6,319 nt of DNA, from contig NZ_JBBDYL010000021.1 in NCBI RefSeq assembly GCF_040901545.1, positions 1 through 6,319 of the forward strand, in the 5' to 3' direction. Of the stretch, positions 1 to 5,995 are shown in pieces. The notes beneath the pieces are model-generated. The model worked only from the letters and a program-made list of their open reading frames with translations, made no database searches and was not told the origin of the DNA. The DNA comes from Sulfuricaulis sp040901545 (GTDB lineage: Bacteria; Pseudomonadota; Gammaproteobacteria; Acidiferrobacterales; Sulfurifustaceae). Positions within the stretch are counted from its first letter, which is position 1. Each line of letters starts with the position of its first letter. The translations under genes and the position numbers were made by a program.

Positions 1-55
1 TTGGGCGCTACTGCCGCCGTCTCCGAAGGAGCTGCGCCTCGGGATCCGGCGGCTA
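1..55 (+). repeat. Left-edge copy of the GC-rich hairpin repeat (hairpin A only)
   Basis: An imperfect palindrome directly behind the mutM stop codon. GCCGCCG (13-19) pairs with CGGCGGC (47-53). An inner CCGA (23-26) can pair with TCGG (39-42). The central segment GAAGGAGCTGCGCCTCG (25-41) is the conserved loop of hairpin A in the right-edge array. Bases 32-55 are present in exact inverted form at 5877-5900. The stretch before the hairpin (TTGGGCGCT) resembles the TGAGTCGC lead-in of the right-edge units. Hairpin B is absent here. Read in the mutM direction the hairpin could slow or end transcription, but no T-run follows it, so it is not a standard intrinsic terminator. The element may continue beyond the window edge. 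Confidence 0.85.
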
Positions 56-56
56 C

Positions 57-872
57 TTACATCTGGCACTTTGGGCAGAAAAACGCGGTTCTTTGGCCTA
101 ATCGCTTGGCCCGAATCGGTGTCCGGCACACGGGACATGGTTCACCTTCATGCCCGTAGACGCTGAGCGAGAGATGGAAATACCCCGGTTGGCCGTCGCT
201 GCCGCGGAAATCACGCAAGGTGGTGCCGCCGGCTTGGATGGCGCGGTTAAGTGTGTCACGAATGGCCAAAGCCAGACGACCGTACTGGATGCGGGTAATT
301 TTTTCGGCGCGCCGCGCCGGTCGAATGCCGGCGGCGAACAGGGCTTCGTTGGCGTAAATATTGCCGACCCCCGCGAGCAGCCTGCCGTCAAGCAAGGCAT
401 CGCGAATGGCGCGCCGGCGGCCGCGTAATTTTTCGAAGAGATAATCTCCGTGAAAATCCGCTGACAAGGGTTCTGGCCCGAGATGCTTCAATAATTTGTG
501 TTGCAGGGGGTTATCGCGGACCCATAGCACGGCACCGAATCTCCGCGGATCGTGCAACCGCAGACAATCGCCGCTATTGAAAACAATATCCACATGATCG
601 TATTTATCCGGAGGTTGCGTGCCGTCGACCACCCGCAGGCTGCCGGACATGCCGAGATGGAGTATCAAGGTGCCCGTGGCAGTGGCCAGCAACAAATATT
701 TCCCGCGCCGCGTAACAGTATGAATGGTTCGCCCGGGCAACTCCCTTTTGAGTTTAGTCGACACGCGCCAACGCAGTCGGGAATTGCGCACAACGATGCT
801 GGTTATGGTTTTTCCCACCACGTGCGGTTCAATGCCGCGGCGGGTCGTTTCGACTTCGGGGAGTTCCGGCAT
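57..872 (-). CDS. mutM: Formamidopyrimidine-DNA glycosylase (MutM/Fpg)
   Basis: A 271-residue cytoplasmic base-excision repair enzyme. It removes 8-oxoguanine and formamidopyrimidines from DNA and nicks the resulting abasic site by beta,delta-elimination. The start is fixed by the catalytic residue: Met is followed by Pro2, the nucleophile, and Glu3 within PELPEVETT. Other expected residues are Lys58 (RRGKYLLL), Met75 (HLGMSGSLR), Arg110-Arg111-Phe112 (DPRRFG) used to fill the void after base flipping, and Asn171 in GVGNIYANE. A C-terminal zinc finger has Cys246, Cys249, Cys266 and Cys269 (C-X2-C-X16-C-X2-C), with Arg261 in its hairpin. Length matches E. coli (269), so the gene is complete. 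One oddity is Arg157 in AIRDALLD, where E. coli has the functionally important Lys of AIKPWLMD. No Shine-Dalgarno sequence precedes the ATG. The gene lies 153 bases behind the gld-like operon. Its stop codon is followed after one base by the shared 24-base repeat segment. Confidence 0.98.
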   Translation of the reverse strand: MPELPEVETTRRGIEPHVVGKTITSIVVRNSRLRWRVSTKLKRELPGRTIHTVTRRGKYLLLATATGTLILHLGMSGSLRVVDGTQPPDKYDHVDIVFNSGDCLRLHDPRRFGAVLWVRDNPLQHKLLKHLGPEPLSADFHGDYLFEKLRGRRRAIRDALLDGRLLAGVGNIYANEALFAAGIRPARRAEKITRIQYGRLALAIRDTLNRAIQAGGTTLRDFRGSDGQPGYFHLSLSVYGHEGEPCPVCRTPIRAKRLGQRTAFFCPKCQM

Positions 873-1025
873 GATAATAATTTATTGGATCATACGGGAC
901 ATCAGTTCGGAAAATGACTATTGCTCATTTGTGCACCATTGAGGCCGTGACTTCGTCTGAATCTCCGACGGATAGCGCGCGACGAGGAAAATAATAAATT
1001 ACTGTGTCTTCTATGGGAAAAATGT
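873..1025 (-). promoter_or_regulatory. Intergenic gap upstream of mutM with a possible -10 box
   Basis: These 153 bases separate the DUF4340 gene from mutM and hold no gene. On the minus strand a TATGAT hexamer (894-889) matches the sigma-70 -10 consensus at 5 of 6 positions. Only poor -35 candidates lie at the right distance (TCATTT or GTCATT around 912-918). A start from this box would leave a leader of about 10 bases and no Shine-Dalgarno sequence. No convincing intrinsic terminator follows the DUF4340 gene: only a weak 4-base-pair stem (CGTC/GACG near 952-968) with no T-run. Read-through from the upstream operon into mutM is therefore possible. Two similar AT-rich patches (873-883 and 989-1000) flank the gap. 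Confidence 0.3.
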
Positions 1026-1943
1026 TTAGTCGGGTTTCAAATTCAGCAGACGCACGCCGGTTTGTTCGGTGAAATGGTATTGCAGGTTTTCATCCTGCCG
1101 CAACAGGATAAATTCAGGTTTGTAGGCAAGAATCCCGAGGTGCAGTTTGACTTCCTTGTTGTCCCGCAGGCTGGTCAGCGCAATTTTTCCGATTTCATCA
1201 CCGCCGGAATATCTGTCAACCCTGAGCGCACTGGCATTTTGCCAACTGGCCACGAAATCGTTAATTTGGTCGGAGGTGAGTGTTTGGTCCGTTGGCTGCC
1301 GGTGCCAGACCCCATCCTTCAGTGTGAGCGAAAAACCGGGCAGTCGGAGCGCCACCAGCTTGCGATCCTCCTCGAATAAACGGCTGGCGATGAAGTTGGT
1401 ATAGGGATAAGCGGCAATAGCCAGGTAATGGGCGGGTATCAGGACCACTTCATTTTTGTAAAGAACGTAAACCTGGTTGGTAAGTGGATGCATGGCGCCG
1501 AAGGCGATGGCTTCGTTATCAAACCATAGACGCGACTGCGGCTTGTCCAGGCCGAACTTGGCGAGTTCTCCGGTGACGGCCGGTATGCGCGTCTCAGCGG
1601 GCGCTGATAGCGTGCGCAGCAGGCTTTCAATGTTGAAACGATTGACGCGCGCCGGGAGTGGCGCAGTCAGCCTCCATACTTCACTGGTCTTATCCAGGGT
1701 AATAGCCGGTTGTTCCGGACGGTCGATGCGTATTTGGGATATTGCGGTTGTCGACAGGGTGGTCAGTGGCGTGGCGGAAGCGTTTTTTTCCTGCCCACTG
1801 CGGTGGATCATCGCCCAAGTGAGCGCGCCGATGAGCAACAACAAAGCGACATTGAGCAGCCACCGGCGCTTGAGGCCCGAAATACGGTGATCACCATCGG
1901 GTGTCTCGGTTATATTGCGGGAAGTTTTCAGTGGATTGACCAC
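1026..1943 (-). CDS. DUF4340 domain protein, membrane-anchored, last gene of gld-like operon
   Basis: A 305-residue protein with a short cytoplasmic N-terminus. A basic patch (Lys25-Arg26-Arg27) leads into one transmembrane segment at about residues 28-46, and the rest should lie on the periplasmic side. The extracytoplasmic part fits DUF4340: an IxxIRIDRP strand near 69-75, VWRLTAPLPARVNRFNIESLL at 89-109, FGLDKPQSRLWF at 130-141 and FGAMHPLTNQVYV at 148-160. The family often follows GldG-type genes, as it does here. Residues 195-242 (LVALRLPGFSLTLKDGVW and following) echo residues 69-120, which suggests an internal duplication. The start is GTG, 13 bases after the gldG-like stop. No better start is seen, since the next in-frame Met is residue 45, inside the membrane segment. 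No strong ribosome binding site is visible, so translation may be coupled to the upstream gene. The biochemical role is unknown. Confidence 0.87.
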   Translation of the reverse strand: MVNPLKTSRNITETPDGDHRISGLKRRWLLNVALLLLIGALTWAMIHRSGQEKNASATPLTTLSTTAISQIRIDRPEQPAITLDKTSEVWRLTAPLPARVNRFNIESLLRTLSAPAETRIPAVTGELAKFGLDKPQSRLWFDNEAIAFGAMHPLTNQVYVLYKNEVVLIPAHYLAIAAYPYTNFIASRLFEEDRKLVALRLPGFSLTLKDGVWHRQPTDQTLTSDQINDFVASWQNASALRVDRYSGGDEIGKIALTSLRDNKEVKLHLGILAYKPEFILLRQDENLQYHFTEQTGVRLLNLKPD

Positions 1944-1956
1944 GGGTATTTCGATA

Positions 1957-3303
1957 TTAACGTTTCCGTCGCCGCAGCCAGATGAGTAATCCGCTGCTGA
2001 TCATGAGGAGCGGCAGCACCCCGAGAAAACCCGTGGCAATCGCGAACTGGGCGGTACGCGACAGATTGAGCGCGCGGTCACGGGCGGTTTTGACCGGGAT
2101 GCTGACGTAGACGTCATCGTGTGAGAGCCAATTGATAACGCTCATGCCGAGATCGAGATTGCCGGCGTTGGCGATGTAGGTGTTCGCCAGAAAATCTCCA
2201 TCACCGATGATGATGATGCGTTGCTCGCGTTTTTCCTGGTTGCGCATGAGCGCCACCGCGAGATTGAGCGGGCCACGAACATCCTCGCCTTTGTCGAACT
2301 GGATCGGTCCCGTTAGCGATCCGGTCTCGGACCAACTGGAGGCGCGCGTGTCAATTAATACCGATCCCCGCCAGCCTTCGGGCGCGATCAAACTGATGCC
2401 GCTGGCTTGCGGGAATACCGTGTTGTCGCCAAAGTTGCGCACCACGGGATGGTTGCCGTACTTGGCGATTACAATCGCGGCGGCGCTGCCGGTAATCGCT
2501 TCCGAAACCGGGTCCACGATCACGCCGGGTTGAAACTCCACGCCCAGCAATTCGGCCAGCGGTTCGAGCCCGAAAAGCGGGCCGGGGTCATGCAGCCAGA
2601 GCAGATTGCCGCCGCGTTCAAGATAATTTTCAATTTCCCTTACCTCGCCCGCCAGGAGTTGCGTGCGCGGACCGGCAATCACCAGTACATTGGTGTTGTC
2701 CGGAATCTGGGGGTGATCGCCGAGCGAAAGTGTTTTGGCCTTGAAACCGCGTTTTTGCAGTTGTGCGGCCCAAGTCGATAAATCAAAATTCGCCCGCTTG
2801 TCGGGACTGCGTTCCCCATGACCGCCGAGGAACACCACCCAGCGCTCGCCGCGATGGCCCAGGCGCGTCAAGACGTTGGTAAAATTTTCCTCATTGAACT
2901 GGGCCGGAGACAGACTTTCCCTGGAGCCGGCGTATTCGAAGACGAGTTCCCCGTCAAATTGAACCCCGGCATCCCGCACGCGCTCAGGCGCCGTGTCGGG
3001 ATTGACAAACTCAAGCTGAATATCCGGCTTGAATTTTTGATAGCGCCCTACCAGGTCTTGAATAATGCGCCGTATTTCACCGCGCTGGCTGGCATAGGCG
3101 GTGATCTTGAGTGGCTCCTTGAGCCGTCCCACCACGGTGACGCTGGCCGGGGCGAGCGAATGGCGGCGTGCCTGCGTCCAGTCGAATTGCATATGATATT
3201 CGATTGCCAGCCATTGCAGCAGCCCGACGGCGAGCAGAAACAGCACCACAAAGCTCGCGTTTAGAAGCCGGAGTTGCCATTTGGTGTGCGGGGTGTGATA
3301 CAT
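1957..3303 (-). CDS. GldG-like ABC transporter auxiliary protein
   Basis: A 448-residue protein with a transmembrane segment at each end (about 13-35 and 419-443) and a basic C-terminal tail (LRRRKR). The large middle part should lie in the periplasm. The layout fits the GldG / ABC_transp_aux family. After the first helix comes DWTQARRHSLAPAS (41-54), then FTNVL (141-145), GGHGERSP (160-167), VLVIAGP (206-212), LLWLHDPGP (234-242) and GDGDFLAN (367-374). The middle resembles a ThuA/glutamine-amidotransferase-like fold without an obvious catalytic Cys-His pair, so it is more likely structural or binding than enzymatic. In Bacteroidetes GldG works with GldA and GldF in gliding motility. In other phyla the same trio occurs without gliding, and its cargo is unknown. 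The ATG lies 2 bases after the permease stop, and a GGGGG run 6-10 bases upstream may act as a weak ribosome binding site. Confidence 0.9.
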   Translation of the reverse strand: MYHTPHTKWQLRLLNASFVVLFLLAVGLLQWLAIEYHMQFDWTQARRHSLAPASVTVVGRLKEPLKITAYASQRGEIRRIIQDLVGRYQKFKPDIQLEFVNPDTAPERVRDAGVQFDGELVFEYAGSRESLSPAQFNEENFTNVLTRLGHRGERWVVFLGGHGERSPDKRANFDLSTWAAQLQKRGFKAKTLSLGDHPQIPDNTNVLVIAGPRTQLLAGEVREIENYLERGGNLLWLHDPGPLFGLEPLAELLGVEFQPGVIVDPVSEAITGSAAAIVIAKYGNHPVVRNFGDNTVFPQASGISLIAPEGWRGSVLIDTRASSWSETGSLTGPIQFDKGEDVRGPLNLAVALMRNQEKREQRIIIIGDGDFLANTYIANAGNLDLGMSVINWLSHDDVYVSIPVKTARDRALNLSRTAQFAIATGFLGVLPLLMISSGLLIWLRRRKR

Positions 3304-3305
3304 GC

Positions 3306-4055
3306 CTAGCCCCCGATTCGGTCCGCATCCAGACGGCGGATGCTGAGTACGAGGAAAGTGGTAATAAGCAGTACATGATAGATGGCATCGGCGCTGTCAA
3401 AAATGCCATCAAGAAACGGTTTGTAGTGATTGAAGAGCGACAAATAGGCGATCAAGTTCCCGCCGCGCAAACCTTGCCCGGACCAGTCAAGAATCCAGAA
3501 CATGAGCAGCGCGCCAAAGGTGCTTATGGCGGCGACGGTGGAGTATTGCGTCAGCGTGGACATAAACAGGCCCACGGCGGCAAATCCCCCCACCAGTAGC
3601 GCGAGCCCGAGGAAACCCGAGCCGAGCAGGCCAAAATCGAGACTCGCTCCCGCGACCAGCGACAACGGCATCAAGGCGGTCAGCAGCAGCAGGAGCAGGA
3701 GAAAAAGCAGAATCCCGAAATATTTCCCGAGCACGATTTCTGTCATTGAAACCGGCGCGCTGAAAAGTAATGTGAGCGTGCGGTTGCGCCGTTCCTCCGC
3801 CACCAGACGCATGGTCAGCAGCGGTACTACCAGCAGGAAGAGGATGGCGGCGTTTCCCAGAAGATCGGGGATCACGAATTCCGTGACGCCCGGCGCGCCA
3901 TCCATTGCCAGGAACTGCGATTGATATAGTTGATATATTTCCACACGGCCCAAAAACAGATACGCCAGGATCAGCTGTACCACGGACAGGATGGCCCACG
4001 CGAGCGGCGAGAGAAAAATTGATTTCAGTTCGCGTAGGCCGATGGTCAATATCAT
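3306..4055 (-). CDS. GldF-like ABC-2 type transporter permease
   Basis: A 249-residue inner-membrane protein with about six hydrophobic segments (near 15-35, 64-84, 110-138, 142-165, 172-190 and 226-240). It carries the ABC-2 permease signature RLVAEERRNRTLTLLFSAPVS at about 83-103, the cytoplasmic coupling region between the second and third segments. Other GldF-like marks are GLFMSTLTQ (162-170) and HYKPFLDGIFDSADAIY (210-226). It should dimerise and be driven by the ATPase encoded just upstream. Start and stop overlap in an ATGA with that ATPase gene, so translation is probably coupled, and no separate Shine-Dalgarno sequence is seen. Length is normal for the family (about 240-250). Which way it transports, and what, cannot be read from the sequence. 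Confidence 0.92.
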   Translation of the reverse strand: MILTIGLRELKSIFLSPLAWAILSVVQLILAYLFLGRVEIYQLYQSQFLAMDGAPGVTEFVIPDLLGNAAILFLLVVPLLTMRLVAEERRNRTLTLLFSAPVSMTEIVLGKYFGILLFLLLLLLLTALMPLSLVAGASLDFGLLGSGFLGLALLVGGFAAVGLFMSTLTQYSTVAAISTFGALLMFWILDWSGQGLRGGNLIAYLSLFNHYKPFLDGIFDSADAIYHVLLITTFLVLSIRRLDADRIGG

Positions 4056-5041
4056 GGTTCGGTTCGCGACTCGTTGGCCGACGCAGGAATTTCTGTCGTG
4101 GTTTCGATATTCGGAACGGCTTCCGTGGTCAGATCGAGGAATATTTGTTCCAGCGAGAGACGCGCCGGCCTGATTTCATACAGGCCCCAGTTTTTTTTAA
4201 CCGCCATTCGAAGGATTTCTTCCGTCGGATTACGCTCCGGTTCGTGAAAGATTCGCAGGCGGCCGTTTGTTTCAGGTTGCACCGAATTCACGCCGGGCAC
4301 TTTCTCCAGAATTTCCAGAGCCGGAACACGATGAAATGCCACGGTGAGCGATGCGGATTTCATGTGTTTTTCCAGGCCGTCGATGCTTTCGCTCAGCACC
4401 AGTTCCCCTTTGTTGATAATCTGCACGCGATCACAGGTGGTCTGCACCTCGGGGAGTATGTGTGTCGACAGTATGACGCCATGCTCTTCGCCCAGCTCGC
4501 GAATCAGCAATCGGATTTCGCGTATCTGGATCGGGTCGAGTCCGACGGTGGGTTCGTCCAGAATCACCACCGGCGGCAAGTGGATAATCGCCTGCGCGAT
4601 ACCCACGCGCTGCTGGTAGCCTTTGGAAAGATTGCCGATAAGACGTCCACCGGTGTTTTCCAGGCCGCACCGCGCTTTGGCGTGGTTACGCGCCTGCTTG
4701 CGACGGGCGAGGGGAATGCGGCTCAGCGCCGCGCGGTAATCGAGATATTCATCCACCGTGAGTTCACGGTACAACGGCGGATTCTCCGGCAGATAGCCGA
4801 TCTGGCTCTTGGCGGCGCGCGGATCCTCGAGCAGATCGTGACCGTTAATGGTGATGCTTCCTCCCGATGGCGCGAGGTTACCGCTGATAATCTGCATCGT
4901 GGTGGTTTTGCCCGCGCCGTTGGGGCCGAGGAATCCGAGCACTTCTCCCTGCCGGATGGTAAAGCTGACGTCTTTGACCGCCTGGAGCGCGCCGTAGAAA
5001 CGCGAAAGGTTTTTTACTTCGACCAAAGCGGCGGTATTCAT
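4052..5041 (-). CDS. GldA-like ABC transporter ATP-binding protein
   Basis: A 329-residue cytoplasmic ATPase that should power the adjacent GldF-like permease. Motifs in order: an aromatic A-loop residue near FYGALQAV (15-22), Walker A GPNGAGKTT (39-47), a Q-loop position in GYLPENPPLY (82-91), signature LSKGYQQRVGIAQA (138-151), Walker B VVILDEP (158-164), D-loop GLDP (167-170) and H-loop His194 in LSTHILPE. The usual Q-loop Gln appears to be Glu86. A C-terminal domain follows from about 230 (SLTVAFH, then GLYEIRPARLSLEQIFLDLT), as in the DrrA/GldA-type ATPases. The last 20 or so residues are polar and probably disordered. The start is ATG, with an in-frame TGA 33 bases upstream that blocks extension. 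The ribosome binding site is weak or absent. An out-of-frame ATG-CGA-TGA mini-ORF overlaps the start codon. First gene of the four-gene operon. Confidence 0.95.
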   Translation of the reverse strand: MNTAALVEVKNLSRFYGALQAVKDVSFTIRQGEVLGFLGPNGAGKTTTMQIISGNLAPSGGSITINGHDLLEDPRAAKSQIGYLPENPPLYRELTVDEYLDYRAALSRIPLARRKQARNHAKARCGLENTGGRLIGNLSKGYQQRVGIAQAIIHLPPVVILDEPTVGLDPIQIREIRLLIRELGEEHGVILSTHILPEVQTTCDRVQIINKGELVLSESIDGLEKHMKSASLTVAFHRVPALEILEKVPGVNSVQPETNGRLRIFHEPERNPTEEILRMAVKKNWGLYEIRPARLSLEQIFLDLTTEAVPNIETTTEIPASANESRTEP

Positions 5042-5086
5042 CGCATGCCAAAAATCGGGCTGCTGGGATTTTCAAGCATGGTCGGC

Positions 5087-5115
5087 ATTTAATGGAGCGG
5101 GGCACGGAATGTCAA
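5087..5115 (-). promoter_or_regulatory. Sigma-70 type promoter of the gld-like operon
   Basis: On the minus strand a perfect -35 box TTGACA (5115-5110) is followed by a 17-base spacer and the -10 hexamer TTAAAT (5092-5087), which matches TATAAT at 4 of 6 positions. Transcription would start near 5080, giving a leader of about 39 bases before the ATPase start codon. This is the best housekeeping-type promoter seen in the window. It sits where the first gene of the operon needs one. Confidence 0.7.
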
Positions 5116-5134
5116 ATACCGGGATTGAACATGC

Positions 5135-5150
5135 CACTATTTCGAAAGTG
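5135..5150. promoter_or_regulatory. Palindrome upstream of the operon promoter, possible operator
   Basis: CACTATTTCGAAAGTG contains a perfect 8-base palindrome TTTCGAAA (5140-5147) with CAC and GTG flanks that are offset by two bases. It lies 20 bases upstream of the -35 box of the operon promoter, a position suited to an activator. The regulator, if any, is unknown, and an 8-base palindrome can arise by chance. Confidence 0.25.
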
Positions 5151-5156
5151 ACAAAG

Positions 5157-5199
5157 CCCGCCCGCCGGTTTTCCGCGGATCCGGCCCGTGGCGCGCGGG
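5157..5199. other. GC-rich stem-loop between the divergent promoters
   Basis: Bases 5157-5166 can pair with 5190-5199 (9 of 10 pairs, with one C-C mismatch at 5162/5194) around a 23-base loop. A competing inner stem GCCGG (5164-5168) / CCGGC (5181-5185) is also possible. The stretch CCCGTGGCGC (5185-5194) is identical to part of the hairpin B region at 5936-5945, and GGATCCGG (5177-5184) matches part of the left repeat (42-49). This may be a decayed fragment of the repeat family. It would not be transcribed from either predicted promoter, so a role as terminator or insulator is only a guess. Confidence 0.4.
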
Positions 5200-5228
5200 T
5201 AATCCTGATCTTTTATGTAAGTGCTTAT

Positions 5229-5250
5229 AAATAATGAACTTTTATTATTT
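5229..5250. promoter_or_regulatory. AT-rich inverted repeat upstream of the sigma-54-like promoter
   Basis: AAATAAT (5229-5235) and ATTATTT (5244-5250) form an inverted repeat with an 8-base centre, about 9 bases upstream of the -24 element. On the minus strand, GATCAAATAATAA (5253-5241) partly matches the IHF consensus WATCAANNNNTTR, and IHF bending is common at sigma-54 promoters. The site is closer to -24 than is typical for IHF, so this reading is tentative. It could instead be an unrelated operator or simply AT-rich promoter DNA. Confidence 0.3.
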
Positions 5251-5257
5251 GATCTCA

Positions 5258-5274
5258 TTGGCATGGAATATGCC
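5258..5274 (+). promoter_or_regulatory. Sigma-54 (RpoN) type -24/-12 promoter
   Basis: TTGGCATGGAATATGCC matches the consensus YTGGCACGRNNNTTGCW with three mismatches (T for C at 5264, A for T at 5270, C for W at 5274). The two essential dinucleotides are intact and exactly 12 bases apart: GG at 5260-5261 and GC at 5272-5273. Transcription would start near 5285. That leaves a leader of about 19 bases which contains the Shine-Dalgarno sequence, so the geometry fits the downstream gene well. Sigma-54 promoters need an enhancer-binding activator, for which no binding site can be named here. Confidence 0.6.
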
Positions 5275-5291
5275 TTTCTCAAAGGTGAGAC

Positions 5292-5295
5292 AAGG
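5292..5295 (+). promoter_or_regulatory. Ribosome binding site of the secreted-protein gene
   Basis: AAGG lies 8 bases before the ATG at 5304 and supports that start. A second SD-like run, AGGTGA (5283-5288), is 15 bases from the ATG, which is too far to be the main site. Confidence 0.6.
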
Positions 5296-5303
5296 TCATA
5301 GCC

Positions 5304-5879
5304 ATGCGAAAAATTCTGACCATCCTGGGCGCGTTGTGCGCCATCCTCTTCTGGACCGGGGCCGGCGAGACCTCCGATCCGGTGCTGTCCGTCACTGAAA
5401 TTCCCGCGGAGATCGCCGCCAGCTGCGCCGATTCCGCCGCCGGTGAAGCCATGACTTGTCATCAGTCTGATTTCAGTCGCCAATGGGTGGCCAAAACCGA
5501 TCGAGGCCACTTATTCTTGGTGACCGATGAATCGTGCCTGGGTAACGGTTGTCGCGTCTGGCTGGTTGAGAAATCAGCCGGGTCGGTGGTCATGCTGTTG
5601 ACCTTCAATAAAATCTTTCGTCTGCATAATGGCTCGGGCAAATATCCTGTCGTCGAAAGCTATACCGAGCTTGCTGCATCGCAGGGCGTCTACAGCCGCT
5701 ACGAATGGAATGGGTTGACATATACCCGCACCTCCAGCCGTCCGGTTTATCTGGTTGATGGCTGGGAATGCGGTACTCTCAAAGAATGCCGCTTCGCCGC
5801 GTCCGAGGCACTCAAGCAGCAACAGGTGGACCGCGCGGTGAAAATCTGGGAAAACACCCACGGCATTTCCTGGATCTAG
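5304..5879 (+). CDS. Small secreted protein of unknown function, six cysteines
   Basis: A 191-residue protein not recognised as a named family. It begins with a clear signal peptide: basic MRK, a hydrophobic core at about 4-17, and likely cleavage around residues 20-22, with no lipobox cysteine at the cleavage site. The predicted mature protein has Cys41, Cys52, Cys78, Cys83, Cys156 and Cys162. An even number in a periplasmic protein suggests up to three disulfides. A central stretch (FLVTDESCLGNGCRVWLVEK, then LLTFNKIF) followed by YSRYEWNGLTY (130-140) resembles the beta-strand pattern of small periplasmic proteins with a C-X4-C pair and a Y-x-W-x-G-x-x-Y repeat end. The C-terminal part (163-185) looks helical. 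It is divergent from the transporter operon and has its own sigma-54-like promoter. The stop TAG is part of the repeat that begins at 5877, so the original C-terminus may have been altered by repeat insertion. Confidence 0.8.
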   Translation: MRKILTILGALCAILFWTGAGETSDPVLSVTEIPAEIAASCADSAAGEAMTCHQSDFSRQWVAKTDRGHLFLVTDESCLGNGCRVWLVEKSAGSVVMLLTFNKIFRLHNGSGKYPVVESYTELAASQGVYSRYEWNGLTYTRTSSRPVYLVDGWECGTLKECRFAASEALKQQQVDRAVKIWENTHGISWI

Positions 5880-5900
5880 CCGCCGGATCCCGAGGCGCAG
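5877..5900 (-). repeat. Inverted copy of the left-edge repeat (24 bases identical)
   Basis: This is the exact reverse complement of 32-55, i.e. half of hairpin A in the reverse orientation. Its first three bases are the TAG stop codon of the secreted-protein gene. Relative to each gene, the same segment follows the stop of mutM and of the secreted-protein gene in the same orientation. Confidence 0.9.
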
Positions 5901-5977
5901 GGCGACTCCCTTCCGAGGCGCAGTAGCGGCTCCGTCCCGTGGCGCAGCTCCTTCGGACGGAGACGCAAGGCCGCCAC
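5901..5977 (+). repeat. Broken hairpin B followed by an intact hairpin B
   Basis: Bases 5906-5923 are a left arm and half loop of hairpin B (CTCCCTTC type) with no right arm. They are joined directly to an intact hairpin B: CTCCGTCC (5930-5937), a 17-base loop CGTGGCGCAGCTCCTTC (5938-5954), and GGACGGAG (5955-5962). The end segment GGCCGCCAC follows at 5969-5977. The junction shows recombination or deletion between copies. Confidence 0.85.
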
Positions 5978-5995
5978 ATATGGAAGCGTCTACTA

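Noticed and set aside
552..942. Plus-strand open frames opposite mutM (552-917 and 724-942)
   Set aside because: They are antisense to a complete mutM with all catalytic residues and show no protein-family pattern.
945..990. Intrinsic terminator after the DUF4340 gene
   Set aside because: Only a 4-base-pair stem can be drawn, with no T-run on the minus strand.
3905..5092. A 395-codon open frame on the plus strand opposite the GldA-like ATPase gene
   Set aside because: It lies antisense to a gene with every ABC ATPase motif and shows no recognisable domain. The length reflects codon bias of the real gene on the other strand.
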